A DNA stretch of 64,000 nt, taken from contig OZ244148.1 in assembly GCA_965216255.1 (NCBI GenBank), positions 1,240,001-1,304,000 on the forward strand. The letters are read 5' to 3'. Below the pieces are notes generated by a model. That model made no database searches. It was not told where the DNA came from and was given only the letters and a program-made list of their open reading frames with translations. Made by a program: the position numbers and the translations under genes. Of the stretch, positions 8,752-18,100 are shown piece by piece. Position 1 is the first letter of the stretch. Every line of letters starts with the position of its first letter. The stretch comes from G965216255 sp965216255 (lineage in GTDB: Bacteria > Bacteroidota > Rhodothermia > Rhodothermales > Bin80).

Positions 8752-9042
8752 CTATTTGTTATTGGGTGGAATACTCTTCGTGAGGTCTCCTCGCTCATTG
8801 ACCGCCACGGCGCCCGGCTCGAGCATCCGGGAACGGTGCCGCATATTCAGAAAGAAGGCACCGATTCCCGTTCCTACAAATCCAATCATGAACAGCAGAC
8901 ACGCCATCGAAAACACCAACGCCCGAATGGTGGGGCCATTGGCACCCCCGACGCCCAAACAGTGCTCACACGCAAAGACGGCCTGGGGCAATAACAGCAG
9001 GACGCAAAGGCAGATGAACGTTTGGCAAAGATGGAGCGTCAT
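8752..9042 (-). CDS. Small membrane protein in the oxidase operon
   Basis: This 96-residue protein has an N-terminal signal-like hydrophobic run (FICLCVLLLLPQAVFA). A CEHC motif follows immediately, then one transmembrane helix (ALVFSMACLLFMIGFVGTGIGAFF) and a basic cytoplasmic-like tail. It lies 5 bp upstream of coxB and just downstream of another small membrane gene. I do not recognise the family. The position and the CxxC-type pair suggest an accessory or assembly factor for the oxidase, for example in copper handling, but this is inference. Confidence 0.7.
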   Translation of the reverse strand: MTLHLCQTFICLCVLLLLPQAVFACEHCLGVGGANGPTIRALVFSMACLLFMIGFVGTGIGAFFLNMRHRSRMLEPGAVAVNERGDLTKSIPPNNK

Positions 9043-9048
9043 TCCTTC

Positions 9049-9255
9049 CTATAGATAGCTCGAGCTGCGAAGTTTCTTCATCATGGCACCGCCATACACG
9101 ATAAGGCCTACCGCCAGCACAAACGAAAACATGCCACTGCCAAGCAGCAGTAGCCGACTTTCGACCAAGTGCCTATACACCGCCCATACTCCGTAAAAGA
9201 CCGACAGGAGTATGGAAGCCGCTATAAAGACCAGATGAAAAGCCTTAAGCGACAT
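9049..9255 (-). CDS. Small two-helix membrane protein in the oxidase operon
   Basis: About 68 residues starting at the ATG at 9255 (MSLKAFHLVFIAA), which overlaps the end of the subunit IV gene (stop at 9245) in the manner of translational coupling. The longer frame from 9321 lies inside subunit IV and is less likely. The protein is two hydrophobic segments (about 6-25 and 38-57) with a basic C-terminus. Similar small proteins of unknown function are common in oxidase operons of Bacteroidota. No specific function can be assigned. Confidence 0.65.
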   Translation of the reverse strand: MSLKAFHLVFIAASILLSVFYGVWAVYRHLVESRLLLLGSGMFSFVLAVGLIVYGGAMMKKLRSSSYL

Positions 9256-9592
9256 GGAGCGCACCTTGGATGAGGACCGGCACCCCAGCAACATGCTCCT
9301 GATCCGCAAGAGCGGAAACAAAGAGGATAAACATGCAGATAAGGAAGACGGTGGTGGTCACTAGCACCCACACAATTACCTTCTTCTCACTGATCAGATG
9401 CATAAAGTAGGCACCAACGAGGGAGCCTTTCACAAGGGCTATCAGCAGCGCCACTACCAGCGCCGGATAGAAGGAGACATCCAGGAAGGAGACCAATACG
9501 GTCACGACAGTGAGCACCGCCAGCGCGGCGAAAACCATCATGTACACCCGTATATGCTTCTTGACCTCCTCTACGGTCATGTGTTCGGCCAT
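9245..9592 (-). CDS. Cytochrome c oxidase subunit IV (prokaryotic type)
   Basis: A 115-residue protein with three membrane helices, of the CtaF/COX4-pro type. The N-terminus (EHMTVEEVKKHIRVYMMVFAALAVLTVVTVLVS) and the second helix with KGSLVGAYFMHL are typical of the family. It follows the subunit III gene by 39 bp and overlaps the next small membrane gene. It is expected to stabilise the subunit I/III core and carries no cofactor ligands. Confidence 0.85.
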   Translation of the reverse strand: MAEHMTVEEVKKHIRVYMMVFAALAVLTVVTVLVSFLDVSFYPALVVALLIALVKGSLVGAYFMHLISEKKVIVWVLVTTTVFLICMFILFVSALADQEHVAGVPVLIQGALHVA

Positions 9593-9631
9593 GGCACCTC
9601 ATCAATTACGGGTTTCTGAACGGCGTCGCAA

Positions 9632-10270
9632 CTACAGCAAGTAAATCGTTGGAAACAGGAATATCCACACGAGATCCACGAAGTGCCAGTACAGCCCGGC
9701 CACTTCGATGCGATTGGTGAAGTGCTCCTTATCCCGTGCACTGCCCTTGGTCCACATCTTCGCGCCGGGCCCCCAGAAATACGCGTTTACCAGGATCCCA
9801 CCGGTAACATGTATGGCATGCAGCCCTGTAAGGACGAAATAGATCGCCAGAAACATGCTGGTCTCGGGATACAGGTGGTGCCCGAACTTGGTCCCATATT
9901 CAAATGTCTTGACCACCAGGAAGCCGAGCGCCAGAATGATCGTCAGGCCCATGTGCAGTCGAAATTTGCCGAAGTTGTTCAGCTTCAGCGAAGCCCACGA
10001 CATTACCATGGTGACGCTAGAGGCAATCAGAATCAACGTATTCAGCGTAGCCAGCGGCACACTCAGCACCTGATCCGCCCGTGTGGCCATTTCTGTCGTA
10101 TCCGGTATCAGCATGCCCGGCCACGATTCTGCCCCTAAGCGCAGAAATACGTAGGAGGCAAACAGTCCTCCGAACAGCATGACCTCGGAGGCCAGGAAAA
10201 GCCAGATACCGAGTTTTGCATTGTTTACGCCGGTGTCCCGGCGTACCGCTATTTCGTAGGGAATCTGCAC
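9632..10270 (-). CDS. coxC: Cytochrome c oxidase subunit III
   Basis: A 212-residue, five-helix subunit III, the short prokaryotic form that lacks the first two helices of the mitochondrial protein. Typical family stretches are visible: KLGIWLFLASEVMLFGGLFASYVFLR near the N-terminus, LTGLHAIHVTGGI in the middle, and EVAGLYWHFVDLVWIFLFPTIYL at the end. It lies 10 bp downstream of coxA in the same operon. It carries no metal and is thought to support proton uptake and stability of subunit I. Confidence 0.92.
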   Translation of the reverse strand: MQIPYEIAVRRDTGVNNAKLGIWLFLASEVMLFGGLFASYVFLRLGAESWPGMLIPDTTEMATRADQVLSVPLATLNTLILIASSVTMVMSWASLKLNNFGKFRLHMGLTIILALGFLVVKTFEYGTKFGHHLYPETSMFLAIYFVLTGLHAIHVTGGILVNAYFWGPGAKMWTKGSARDKEHFTNRIEVAGLYWHFVDLVWIFLFPTIYLL

Positions 10271-10280
10271 GGCTATTCTC

Positions 10281-12050
10281 TTACGCGTCTATGGCGACGG
10301 GAGCATCTTCTGGCTCCAGCGCCGGGGCCAGATTCTGAGGCAGGAACAGAATGTCATTACCGGGCACGCTGTATTCGTACGGTCCGCGGTACACGCTAGG
10401 GATGGTGACAAAATTGCCATGCCCGACTGGCGGCGTCGGTGCCGCAGACCATTCCAGCGTCGTCGCATCCCAGTGATTGTCCTTTTGGACCTTCCTACCT
10501 TTCTTGAGACTCAGGAAAACATTGATGATAAACGGTATCTGGGCCACGGCCAGCAGCGCCGCAGAAACGGACATCACCCAGTTGTATTGCAGCACCGGCT
10601 CAGAAAAGCTGTACGTCAATCCGCCATCAAACAGCCGCCGCGAAACGCCGGCCATGCCCTGAATAAGCATCGGGAAAAAGATACCATTCATGGTAATGAT
10701 CGAGCCCCAGAAATGTATCCTGCCCAAGGCATCATTCATCAACCGTCCCGTGATCTTCGGGTACCAGTAATAAATGCCGGCAAACATGGCGAGGATGGTG
10801 CCCGGCGCGACCACGTAGTGAAAGTGACCAATGACATAATACGTATCGTGGAGGGGAATGTCCGTAGGAGCCAGTCCGAGCGGCAGTCCCGTGAGTCCCC
10901 CGATACCAAACATCGGGAGGAAGCCCAACGCAAACAGCATCGGCACGGTAAAGCGGATGGAGCCACCGTATAGCGTAATGAAGAGCGCGGCGAGGATGAC
11001 CACCGATGGTATGGATATAATCATCGTCGTCACCTGGAAGAACGCGCTGATAGCGGTGCCCATCCCGGTAATGAACATGTGATGCGCCCACACGATGAAC
11101 GACATGAAGCCAAGAAACAGCACCGAATATACCATCAGCCGATAGCCCCACAAGGGTTTGCGGGTGTTGTTGGCTATTACTTCGGCCACAATGCCCAGCG
11201 CCGGCAGGATCAGGACGTACACCTCCGGGTGCGCAAGAAACCAAAACAGGTGCTGCCAAAGGAGCGGGCTCCCACCTCCGGCCACTTCCAGAGGACCGGC
11301 CGCGGTCACCAGACCACTGGGCAGGAAAAAACTCGTGTCAAGCAACCGGTCCGCCAGCTGCAGGAATCCCGCCGCCTCGAGCGGCGGAAACGCGAGCAGT
11401 AGCAGGAATGCGGTCACAAACTGCGCCCACACAAAAAACGGCATCCGGAAAAAGGTCATTCCCTCTGTCCGGAGCTGAATAATGGTGGTGATAAAGTTGA
11501 TGGCACCCAAGAGCGAAGACGAGATGAGGAAGATCATCCCCAGAAGCCATATCGTCTGCCCCATCGTCTCTATGTCGGCAAGCGGCGGGTAGGAAGTCCA
11601 GCCCGCTTTGGCAGCGCCCCCCGGCACAAGGAAACTGGCCATCATGATGACGCCGCCCCAGAAGAAGAAATGGTAGCTGGCCATGTTCAGCCGGGGGAAG
11701 GCCATGTCGGGGGCGCCAATCTGCAGCGGCACGACGTAGTTGCCAAAAGCCCCCACCGCAAGCGGCACGATCCCCATGAAGACCATAATGGTCCCGTGCA
11801 TGGCACCGAACTGATTGTACAGTTCCGGCGTGAGCGCTCCCAAGAGGGGGATCTCAATCCCCGGCGAGGCTAATTGCCAGCGCATAAGGAGCATGAGGCC
11901 GAAGCCGAAGAGCAGGAAGGCCAGCGCCGTGATACCATACTGTATTCCGATCACCTTGTGGTCGGTGGAAAACCAGTACGATCTCCAAAAGCCAGCGTGA
12001 TGGCCGCCGGTGCCATTGTGGGGAGCAGATTCCAGAGCGCTATCTGCCAT
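10281..12050 (-). CDS. coxA: Cytochrome c oxidase subunit I (A-type heme-copper oxidase)
   Basis: This 589-residue catalytic subunit reduces O2 to water and pumps protons. Heme and CuB ligands can be read: AMHGTIMVF for the low-spin heme, FWFLAHPEVYVLILPALG containing the His-Tyr pair and the D-channel Glu, WAHHMF for the two further CuB His, and DTYYVIGHFHYV for the high-spin and second low-spin heme His. The HPEVY pattern marks an A-type oxidase. It has twelve or more membrane helices and ends in a polar tail of about 60 residues. It heads the coxA-coxC-subunit IV-small genes-coxB run and follows a cupredoxin-like lipoprotein gene after about 110 bp. Confidence 0.95.
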   Translation of the reverse strand: MADSALESAPHNGTGGHHAGFWRSYWFSTDHKVIGIQYGITALAFLLFGFGLMLLMRWQLASPGIEIPLLGALTPELYNQFGAMHGTIMVFMGIVPLAVGAFGNYVVPLQIGAPDMAFPRLNMASYHFFFWGGVIMMASFLVPGGAAKAGWTSYPPLADIETMGQTIWLLGMIFLISSSLLGAINFITTIIQLRTEGMTFFRMPFFVWAQFVTAFLLLLAFPPLEAAGFLQLADRLLDTSFFLPSGLVTAAGPLEVAGGGSPLLWQHLFWFLAHPEVYVLILPALGIVAEVIANNTRKPLWGYRLMVYSVLFLGFMSFIVWAHHMFITGMGTAISAFFQVTTMIISIPSVVILAALFITLYGGSIRFTVPMLFALGFLPMFGIGGLTGLPLGLAPTDIPLHDTYYVIGHFHYVVAPGTILAMFAGIYYWYPKITGRLMNDALGRIHFWGSIITMNGIFFPMLIQGMAGVSRRLFDGGLTYSFSEPVLQYNWVMSVSAALLAVAQIPFIINVFLSLKKGRKVQKDNHWDATTLEWSAAPTPPVGHGNFVTIPSVYRGPYEYSVPGNDILFLPQNLAPALEPEDAPVAIDA

Positions 12051-12162
12051 CGTTGCGACTCATTCTGTGTGGGAAACGCGTCCGGGAACGCAGAGAAGCG
12101 TCCAAGTTCGGCACCGTTGCCTTCACTGGACGCTTCTGCGTGCCTGGATGCTTGCGCATGCC

Positions 12163-12945
12163 TTAGCTTGCGGCCGAATACGTAAAGTCGGCCATGGCGG
12201 CCTCACCGTCCGCCACCGTGACGGACATCATCAGTTCGCCGAACTTGGAATGCCACGCTGTTACCTCGTAATCTCCCGCTGGCAACCCTTCTATGCTGAA
12301 ACTACCATCTGTGCCGGAAACGCTGAAGTAGGGATGGTCGAGGACCCCTATATAAGCCTGCATCCAGCTATGTACGTCGCATTTGACGGAGATCATCACT
12401 TCCGGTTCAAGGAAGGACTTTTCCAAATAGTCTCCCTCGTTTGGCGTAGACTCGTTGAAGCCACGATTTTCTTCGGGTACCGGATGGATGTTGTGCTGAA
12501 ACGGGTCGCTGTTTTCGATTCGGATCGTCTGGCCCGTCTGCACGCCCATGACATGAGGCACGTACATGCAACCCTCCTGATCAAGCACGGCGGGTTCGGA
12601 AGGGGCAGCAAAGGAGGACCCATCCGCGAGCCCGTCCGAAACATATACAAAGACGGACTGGAGTCCTCCCGATGAGTCGACCACGGTCGCATCAGAAAGC
12701 GGATCCGTGTCATACTGGTCCAGGCATTCCGGCTTCATGCGTACGGGCATGTGCTCGGGCGGGGGGCCGTCAAAGGATATCATACCCGTAATCGACGAGG
12801 TACCCAGGGGCGTCATGCCCGCTTCCGCGGCCATGGCATCGGCCCCGCCATCCATCATGTCAGCACTATCCATTGCTCCTTCGCCGCCGCCACCGCAGCC
12901 AAACGTAAGCAGCGCGAAAAACAGCGCCAATCCAATAAGTCGCAT
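12163..12945 (-). CDS. Cupredoxin-like lipoprotein next to the oxidase operon
   Basis: About 260 residues. The ATG at 12945 (MRLIGLALFFALLTFGC) gives a clear lipoprotein signal with a lipobox ending FGC, followed by a Gly/Asp/Met-rich linker. The longer frame to 12999 has no signal. The middle part has blue-copper features: GQTIRIENSDPFQHNIHP, then VMISVKCDVHSWMQAYI, giving His...Cys-x-x-His-x-x-Met in the order of type 1 copper ligands. The end is a carboxypeptidase-regulatory-like beta domain (GSFSIEGLPAGDYEVTAWHSKFGE). It could donate electrons or copper to the downstream oxidase, which would fit its place as the first gene of the operon. The role is inferred from context. Confidence 0.75.
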   Translation of the reverse strand: MRLIGLALFFALLTFGCGGGGEGAMDSADMMDGGADAMAAEAGMTPLGTSSITGMISFDGPPPEHMPVRMKPECLDQYDTDPLSDATVVDSSGGLQSVFVYVSDGLADGSSFAAPSEPAVLDQEGCMYVPHVMGVQTGQTIRIENSDPFQHNIHPVPEENRGFNESTPNEGDYLEKSFLEPEVMISVKCDVHSWMQAYIGVLDHPYFSVSGTDGSFSIEGLPAGDYEVTAWHSKFGELMMSVTVADGEAAMADFTYSAAS

Positions 12946-13134
12946 CTTAATACACCGTTGGTTGTTTACGTAGTTAGTTGCGGACAAGAGACAGGCCACA
13001 CCGTATATGCGCCTGTCAAGAGTGAGCGCCGCTCGCCCGCTATATCAGGGGTAAAATTTTGAAATAAACATTCAAAGTCAAGCTGGATGCCAAAGGTTCG
13101 CTGATTCTTATTTAAAGGCACGGAGCAGTGCGTA

Positions 13135-13494
13135 ATGGACTGGGTGTGGGCCCTGTATAGCAAGTATATTCTCTCGCAGCTTCAACAGGCAGGAAACTGC
13201 GCACCCTCGGAGGAACAGGTGGAGGAGGCATTTCTGACTGCCCTCGGCGAGTCCTCTGTCACCATACTGGTACAGGAGCCATTTCAGAATTCCGTGCGCT
13301 TCAAGGGACTGGCACGCGCCAGCGTGATCAGCATGACCGCACTGTTGCATGATCCGATGGAGTTTTTGGGTCACCATTATGGCGGCGGCAAATTCAAGCT
13401 GAACTTTCATCGCGGATGGCATTTTGTGGCCACGCGTAACTTCAAGCCCCCGGGAGAACCCCTGTGGAAGGACTTGCCGGAGATCGACTACTAG
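13135..13494 (+). CDS. Hypothetical protein, 119 residues
   Basis: A soluble protein without signal or membrane segment, rich in aromatic residues toward its end (FKLNFHRGWHFVATRNF). It is divergent from the oxidase operon and 14 bp upstream of the next plus-strand gene, so the two are probably cotranscribed. I do not recognise a family. Compositional bias and codon use look like neighbouring genes, which supports it being real. Confidence 0.6.
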   Translation: MDWVWALYSKYILSQLQQAGNCAPSEEQVEEAFLTALGESSVTILVQEPFQNSVRFKGLARASVISMTALLHDPMEFLGHHYGGGKFKLNFHRGWHFVATRNFKPPGEPLWKDLPEIDY

Positions 13495-13508
13495 GCCCCT
13501 GATGAGCG

Positions 13509-14021
13509 ATGGATCTGGTAGGCCGGGACAGCGGGCACCGCGAGCGCGTAATCCTCTTTTTGGCTTTTCTTACGTCAAAGCAGTGCCTGGATCTTTGCAT
13601 GCACGAGGCGCGGCCGGATGAATTGGCAGCCGAGCTCTCCCGCATCTGGTTCGATGACATTTATATGCGGGGCGATAGCTATCTGGACGGCCTCAAAGGT
13701 GATTTGTCCGCGGAGGAGATTGCGCGTTTTGAGTCCTGCTTTAGCGAAGGCGAACTTGAGACACTGGAGCGGTTTCATGGCTTTTTTGAGCTCCGCATAG
13801 GCTTCCTTGCCAACAGGCAGCGCGGTCTGGCCCGCTTTCCGGACAATGACTCCTGGCGAAGCCTCGTCCGGCATGCCGATCATGTCCTGTCCGAGCTTGC
13901 CGCGGACCCTGACCACCTGCGAACGATGCTCGCCGCGGTGGCCGCCCGCAAAGGCAGCGGCCTGCGCCGACTAGCTGAGGCCATGCTTGATAGCCGCGAG
14001 CGCCCCGGTCTATCGGACTGA
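13509..14021 (+). CDS. Hypothetical helical protein, 170 residues
   Basis: A predicted all-helical soluble protein with many charged residues (LSAEEIARFESCFSEGELETLERFHGFFELRI). It follows the 119-residue gene directly. There is no signal peptide, membrane segment or known motif. The helical pattern and acidic surface may indicate a protein-interaction role, but no function is assigned. Confidence 0.6.
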   Translation: MDLVGRDSGHRERVILFLAFLTSKQCLDLCMHEARPDELAAELSRIWFDDIYMRGDSYLDGLKGDLSAEEIARFESCFSEGELETLERFHGFFELRIGFLANRQRGLARFPDNDSWRSLVRHADHVLSELAADPDHLRTMLAAVAARKGSGLRRLAEAMLDSRERPGLSD

Positions 14022-14174
14022 GATCTATTGCTACGCGCCCGTGCAACGGAAGGCCAGCGCACCGTTCCTCGCAGGCCACGGCCCAACCGGACCCTGCTAC
14101 AGGATGGACCCGCTAGCGCCCTTCATTCATAAGTAGTGCTTAACAATGAATGTCATGCCGTGTAGTTTCACGGT

Positions 14175-14340
14175 ATGACGGCACAGAGTCAGGTTCTTCG
14201 CACGCTCAGGGCACCGCATGCCAGACCGCGTTTGGAACGCATACTTTCCGACGAGGCGCTCCGCAGTAGGTATGCCGTAGGACATCGTGTCTGCCAAGAG
14301 TTTGGAATTCACGATGTGCGCGGCCGTCCGCAGAAGGCGA
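14175..14340 (+). pseudogene. N-terminal fragment of a transposase-like gene
   Basis: A frame from ATG 14175 reads MTAQSQVLRTLRAPHARPRL... and contains SRYAVGHRVCQEFGIHDVRGRPQKA. This resembles the N-terminal helix-turn-helix region of certain DDE transposases with an LGRRVC...RG.LQ pattern. It runs straight into the boundary of the 7.1-kb duplicated segment at about 14339 and is cut off there. The likely reading is an IS gene truncated at the duplication breakpoint. The family call is by eye and uncertain. Confidence 0.4.
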
Positions 14341-15115
14341 GGTCTTGCACCCCAAGGCGGTTTCTGGGTGCATAGACCTGCTCCCAACTGCTACCACCGT
14401 CAATGGTACGGAAGATGCCTCGGAGGGTGGCGGCCAAGACAGTATTCGCGTCGTCCGGATCCACGACAAGCCGGTTCACGAACAGAAAGTCCGTGCCCTC
14501 CATCGTTGAGGCAAGCTGAGCCCAGCTCTGTCCCCTATCGGTAGACTTGAATATTCCCGATCCCGCTACACTCGCAATGTTGGCGAATCCCTCCCCCGTA
14601 CCCATATAAATGACGTCCCTATCCGAATCCGCCATCGCAAGCGCAGAAACGGCCAAATTGGGCAGGTGGTCCGTGAGAGACTGCCAGGACCTACCCTCGT
14701 CCATGGTCTTCCAAAGCCCTCCACTGACCGACCCGGCAAACCATGTCTGATGGTTCGAATCGTCGGGGTCCACCAACAGCGCCCGCGTTCTGCCCGGCAC
14801 GTTCGCTGGCCCCCGTTCCACCCAGTCCAGCTTCTTACCCGGTTTTTTGCGCGCGGCAAGCGCACTCTCAAACTCGGCCATGCGGTAGTTCACAGGATAG
14901 TCCGGGCTGTCTTCCGCAGTACGAATCTCTGTATGGTAGGCGAAGAACAGGTCCGGGTGACTGAAATCGGCCGAGCCATCGGAATTCTCTAGGGCCCGAT
15001 CATTCACCGTGGTGGCAGTCCCCCCTTGCCCTCTCAAGAGCAGGACAGCACCCAAGATCAACAATAATGCGACGACCGGGATGTACACGCCCGTCATGTC
15101 CCGAGGGCTGGTCAT
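14339..15115 (-). pseudogene. Truncated BNR/sortilin-like T9SS protein (copy 1)
   Basis: The first ~260 codons match the 1,673-residue protein at 26134-31155 almost perfectly. They include the N-terminal hydrophobic segment (VYIPVVALLLILGAVLLL) and the first BNR-type repeats (GGLWKTMDEGRSWQ, GIFKSTDRGQSW). At 14339 the gene is cut by the duplication boundary, and a few foreign codons lead to a stop near 14309. It lacks most propeller repeats and the C-terminal sorting domain, so it should be neither folded nor exported as the full copy is. Confidence 0.85.
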
Positions 15116-15138
15116 GGCAGCTTCTGCGAGGGGCTTGC

Positions 15139-18100
15139 CTACTTCACCAGCACCATTCTTCCCGTATCGATATTGACACCCGAGGCACTTCTGGCGATCA
15201 CTCGGTACAGGTACGTCCCCGACGCCAAGCGCAATCCGTTCACCTCCACATTCCGCTTCGCACCCGCCTCAAGCTCTATCGCCGGAACCGTCATCACGGT
15301 TCTTCCAAGGATGTCGATGATCTCCACCGTCACTTCCGCCGCCTCTGGAAGATCGATCTGGATATTCGTCGACGGATTGAACGGGTTCGGATAGTTGCCC
15401 TTGAGCGCAAACTCGCTCGGCAGCTCCTCCTCCGTTTCCGCTGCGGTAATCACCATAGGAAAGAACGTCGAGCCGTCCTGCTCCACTCCTAACAGCGTTA
15501 GACCTTCAGCAGAAGACTTGCCCTGCCCCGACAGGTTAAGCACGAACGTCTGCTGACTGTATTCCTCCAACTCCAGATGGAAGACATCAATCTGCCGATC
15601 ATTGTTACTCGTGGTTATTTCTAAGTTGTGGGCACCTGGCTCCAGCCGAATGTACTTGCCCACATCATCCCAGTCTAGGTTATTGGCAAGAGGAGCGCCC
15701 AAGACTTCCACGTTATTGATTGGATTGATTAGGCGGACGTCCACTGCGCCAAGTTCACGTGCCCCGTGCACGATGAAGAACTCCACACTGTTCTCGTCCC
15801 TCGCACTCATACGGACACCATCCACGACCTTCACGGTCACCTCAGTCGCGTCACCGTGGACGATGACGTCATACCTACCTTCGTGCATGAAGCGTGCCGT
15901 CGCACTAGCCAAGGGACTTGAGTTGTCCGCATCACCCGCTGCCACGATTTCTATTGTGTGCTCACCACCTGCCACGTTAACAAACTGCGTCGCCGACTGA
16001 AAAGCCTGATCATTGAGGATGCGGTTGCCATCCATGTATACGTCCACCGTCGTATTGGCCACGTTCTGCACGTACTGAACCTGTGCAAACCCTCCCGATA
16101 CCGGTGGCATGTTAACCGGGTTCAGGAGGAAATTCGACGCGATACCGAAGATGTTGCACCTCCCAACTTTCACTCCTTCCTGCGTGAGGTTTAGCACGCC
16201 GTTGATCCGGTCGTTGACCGCAAAGGACCCGTCATCGACGCCCGTGCCGTCATCTTCCAAGTCGTACACTCCCGCCAGCCTCGGATTGGTTGGCACTCCC
16301 GGATTTGCCAGGTCGCAGTCCCACTGCACGAGCCGCAGCCCTTTCGCATCAAACACGTTCGGAAGACCTTCCGCCTCTACACGGATATTGGGATCCTGTG
16401 CCGGAATATTGTCAAAGGTCACCAGCCAGAACTGGTTCGCTACGGCGTCCAGCGTTAGCGTACCACCCCCATACCCATCCACTACTATCCCTTCATCCGG
16501 CCACTGGACCAAGTTGGCTGACAGCTGCTGGACGTAATCCACCGTGACCATCCTCGTTATTCCTAAATCGTCAGAAAACTGCAGTATAAGCGGTCGAAAG
16601 GAGTCCACGACCCGCGCCGTCGTAGAGTCGCCCTTGGCGATGCCCACAGGGAAAAGGTAACCGCCGGTCACCACGCCGCCACCAGCGAAGCCTTCCGTCA
16701 CTGCCCGGGTAATGGCACCCTTGAAATAGCTCTCACGCGACCCCAGCATGACCGCACCAATGGTTGCCGAATTGCGGCCCAACAGATCCTCTTCACTTTC
16801 CGTACTGTACATGGTCCACGGAGTCTCAATGCTGGAGGGGGTAATGACTCCGCGTTTCAGCGTCAGCGTTCCGTAGACGTTCTGCACCACCGGCCCATCA
16901 AAGACGAATGCCTTCGAGGGATCGTCGGCGGTAGAATGCAGTGTGACCGATCCGAAATACGCGTCCGGATCCTGGCGATGCATTATCGTCTGCGTCGAAT
17001 CGCCCATGAACGTCACATTGCCGGAAAGGCCTTGCTCTGCTGCGGAGTACTGTTCGTCGCCAAAACAGTCACCCGTTCCCTCGAAGCGATAATCGCCCAT
17101 GACCGTCGTGCTACCGGTGGTGTCCGCCGCCACGAACGTACCCGCACAGCCTTCGCCGTGCGCGTAAACGGTACGGCCGTCTTCATCGTCCTCAGGGTTC
17201 GGGCCCACATGAAAATCGCCCATCACGGTATGGCTGCCACCCTGCAGGTAGAAGGTGGGCGTACCGTCGAATTCGGCCTCCATAACAAAGTCTCCATACA
17301 CGCTCATTACGCCGCCATGGACACGAACAAGTCCACCCGTGTGCAGGAACGAGCCCGCCGTATTGTCAGTGCCCACCTTGAGCGTCTGCGGGATCGGGCC
17401 GAACGCCCTATTACCCTCACTGTCCGCTGGATTAAGATCAGCCGCACTTTCATTGTAGAACAAGCCACCATAGGGACGTAACCACAGATCGCTCATAACG
17501 TGTAAGACGTCTATGCTGTCGCTGATAACTACAAGGCCATGCTCTATGGTCAGATCCGTGAAGGCGACAACATCCAGATTGGCACTGCTATTGTTGCCCG
17601 ACTCCGGCTCAATTTTTAAACCTCGCACGGTAACAACACCGTTTGAAATATCCTGGTCCAGCCAACGTTCGACAATGACACTGGGCAGTATCTTGGGCTC
17701 AAAAGTCTCGAGGTTAAGCCACGAATAACCATTGCCTACAAAGTGCAGCGCGCCACCCGTTCTGGCTGTCTTGGCAACGGACACTTGCGACGACCGGAGG
17801 ACTTGCAATTGATCACCGAGCTCGTCGACAGCAACCCTGCTTCCCGTGGCACTCACCACCTTTATGCCCTCATCAATCGTATCAATGATATTCGTGGCTA
17901 GCGTCCACTCGGGTATGCCCGTCGGAGCCTCATACGGCACCTTCCGCTGCGCAGTTCTAATTGCCATTCTCTCATCGCCAGCGGCGGGCATGGCGACTAG
18001 CGACGCATCCGACCGGTCGCGCGTTGCATATTTGTCCTCCTCCGTGAATTCGCGCCTTTCACGCTCGCCGGCTTCCGAGCCTGCGCCTCCGCCGCCACAC

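Noticed and set aside
13050..13085. TTGACT plus AATTTT as a sigma-70-type promoter for the oxidase operon
   Set aside because: Only the upstream hexamer is good, and Bacteroidota-type promoters have a different -7 box. The evidence is too weak to annotate.
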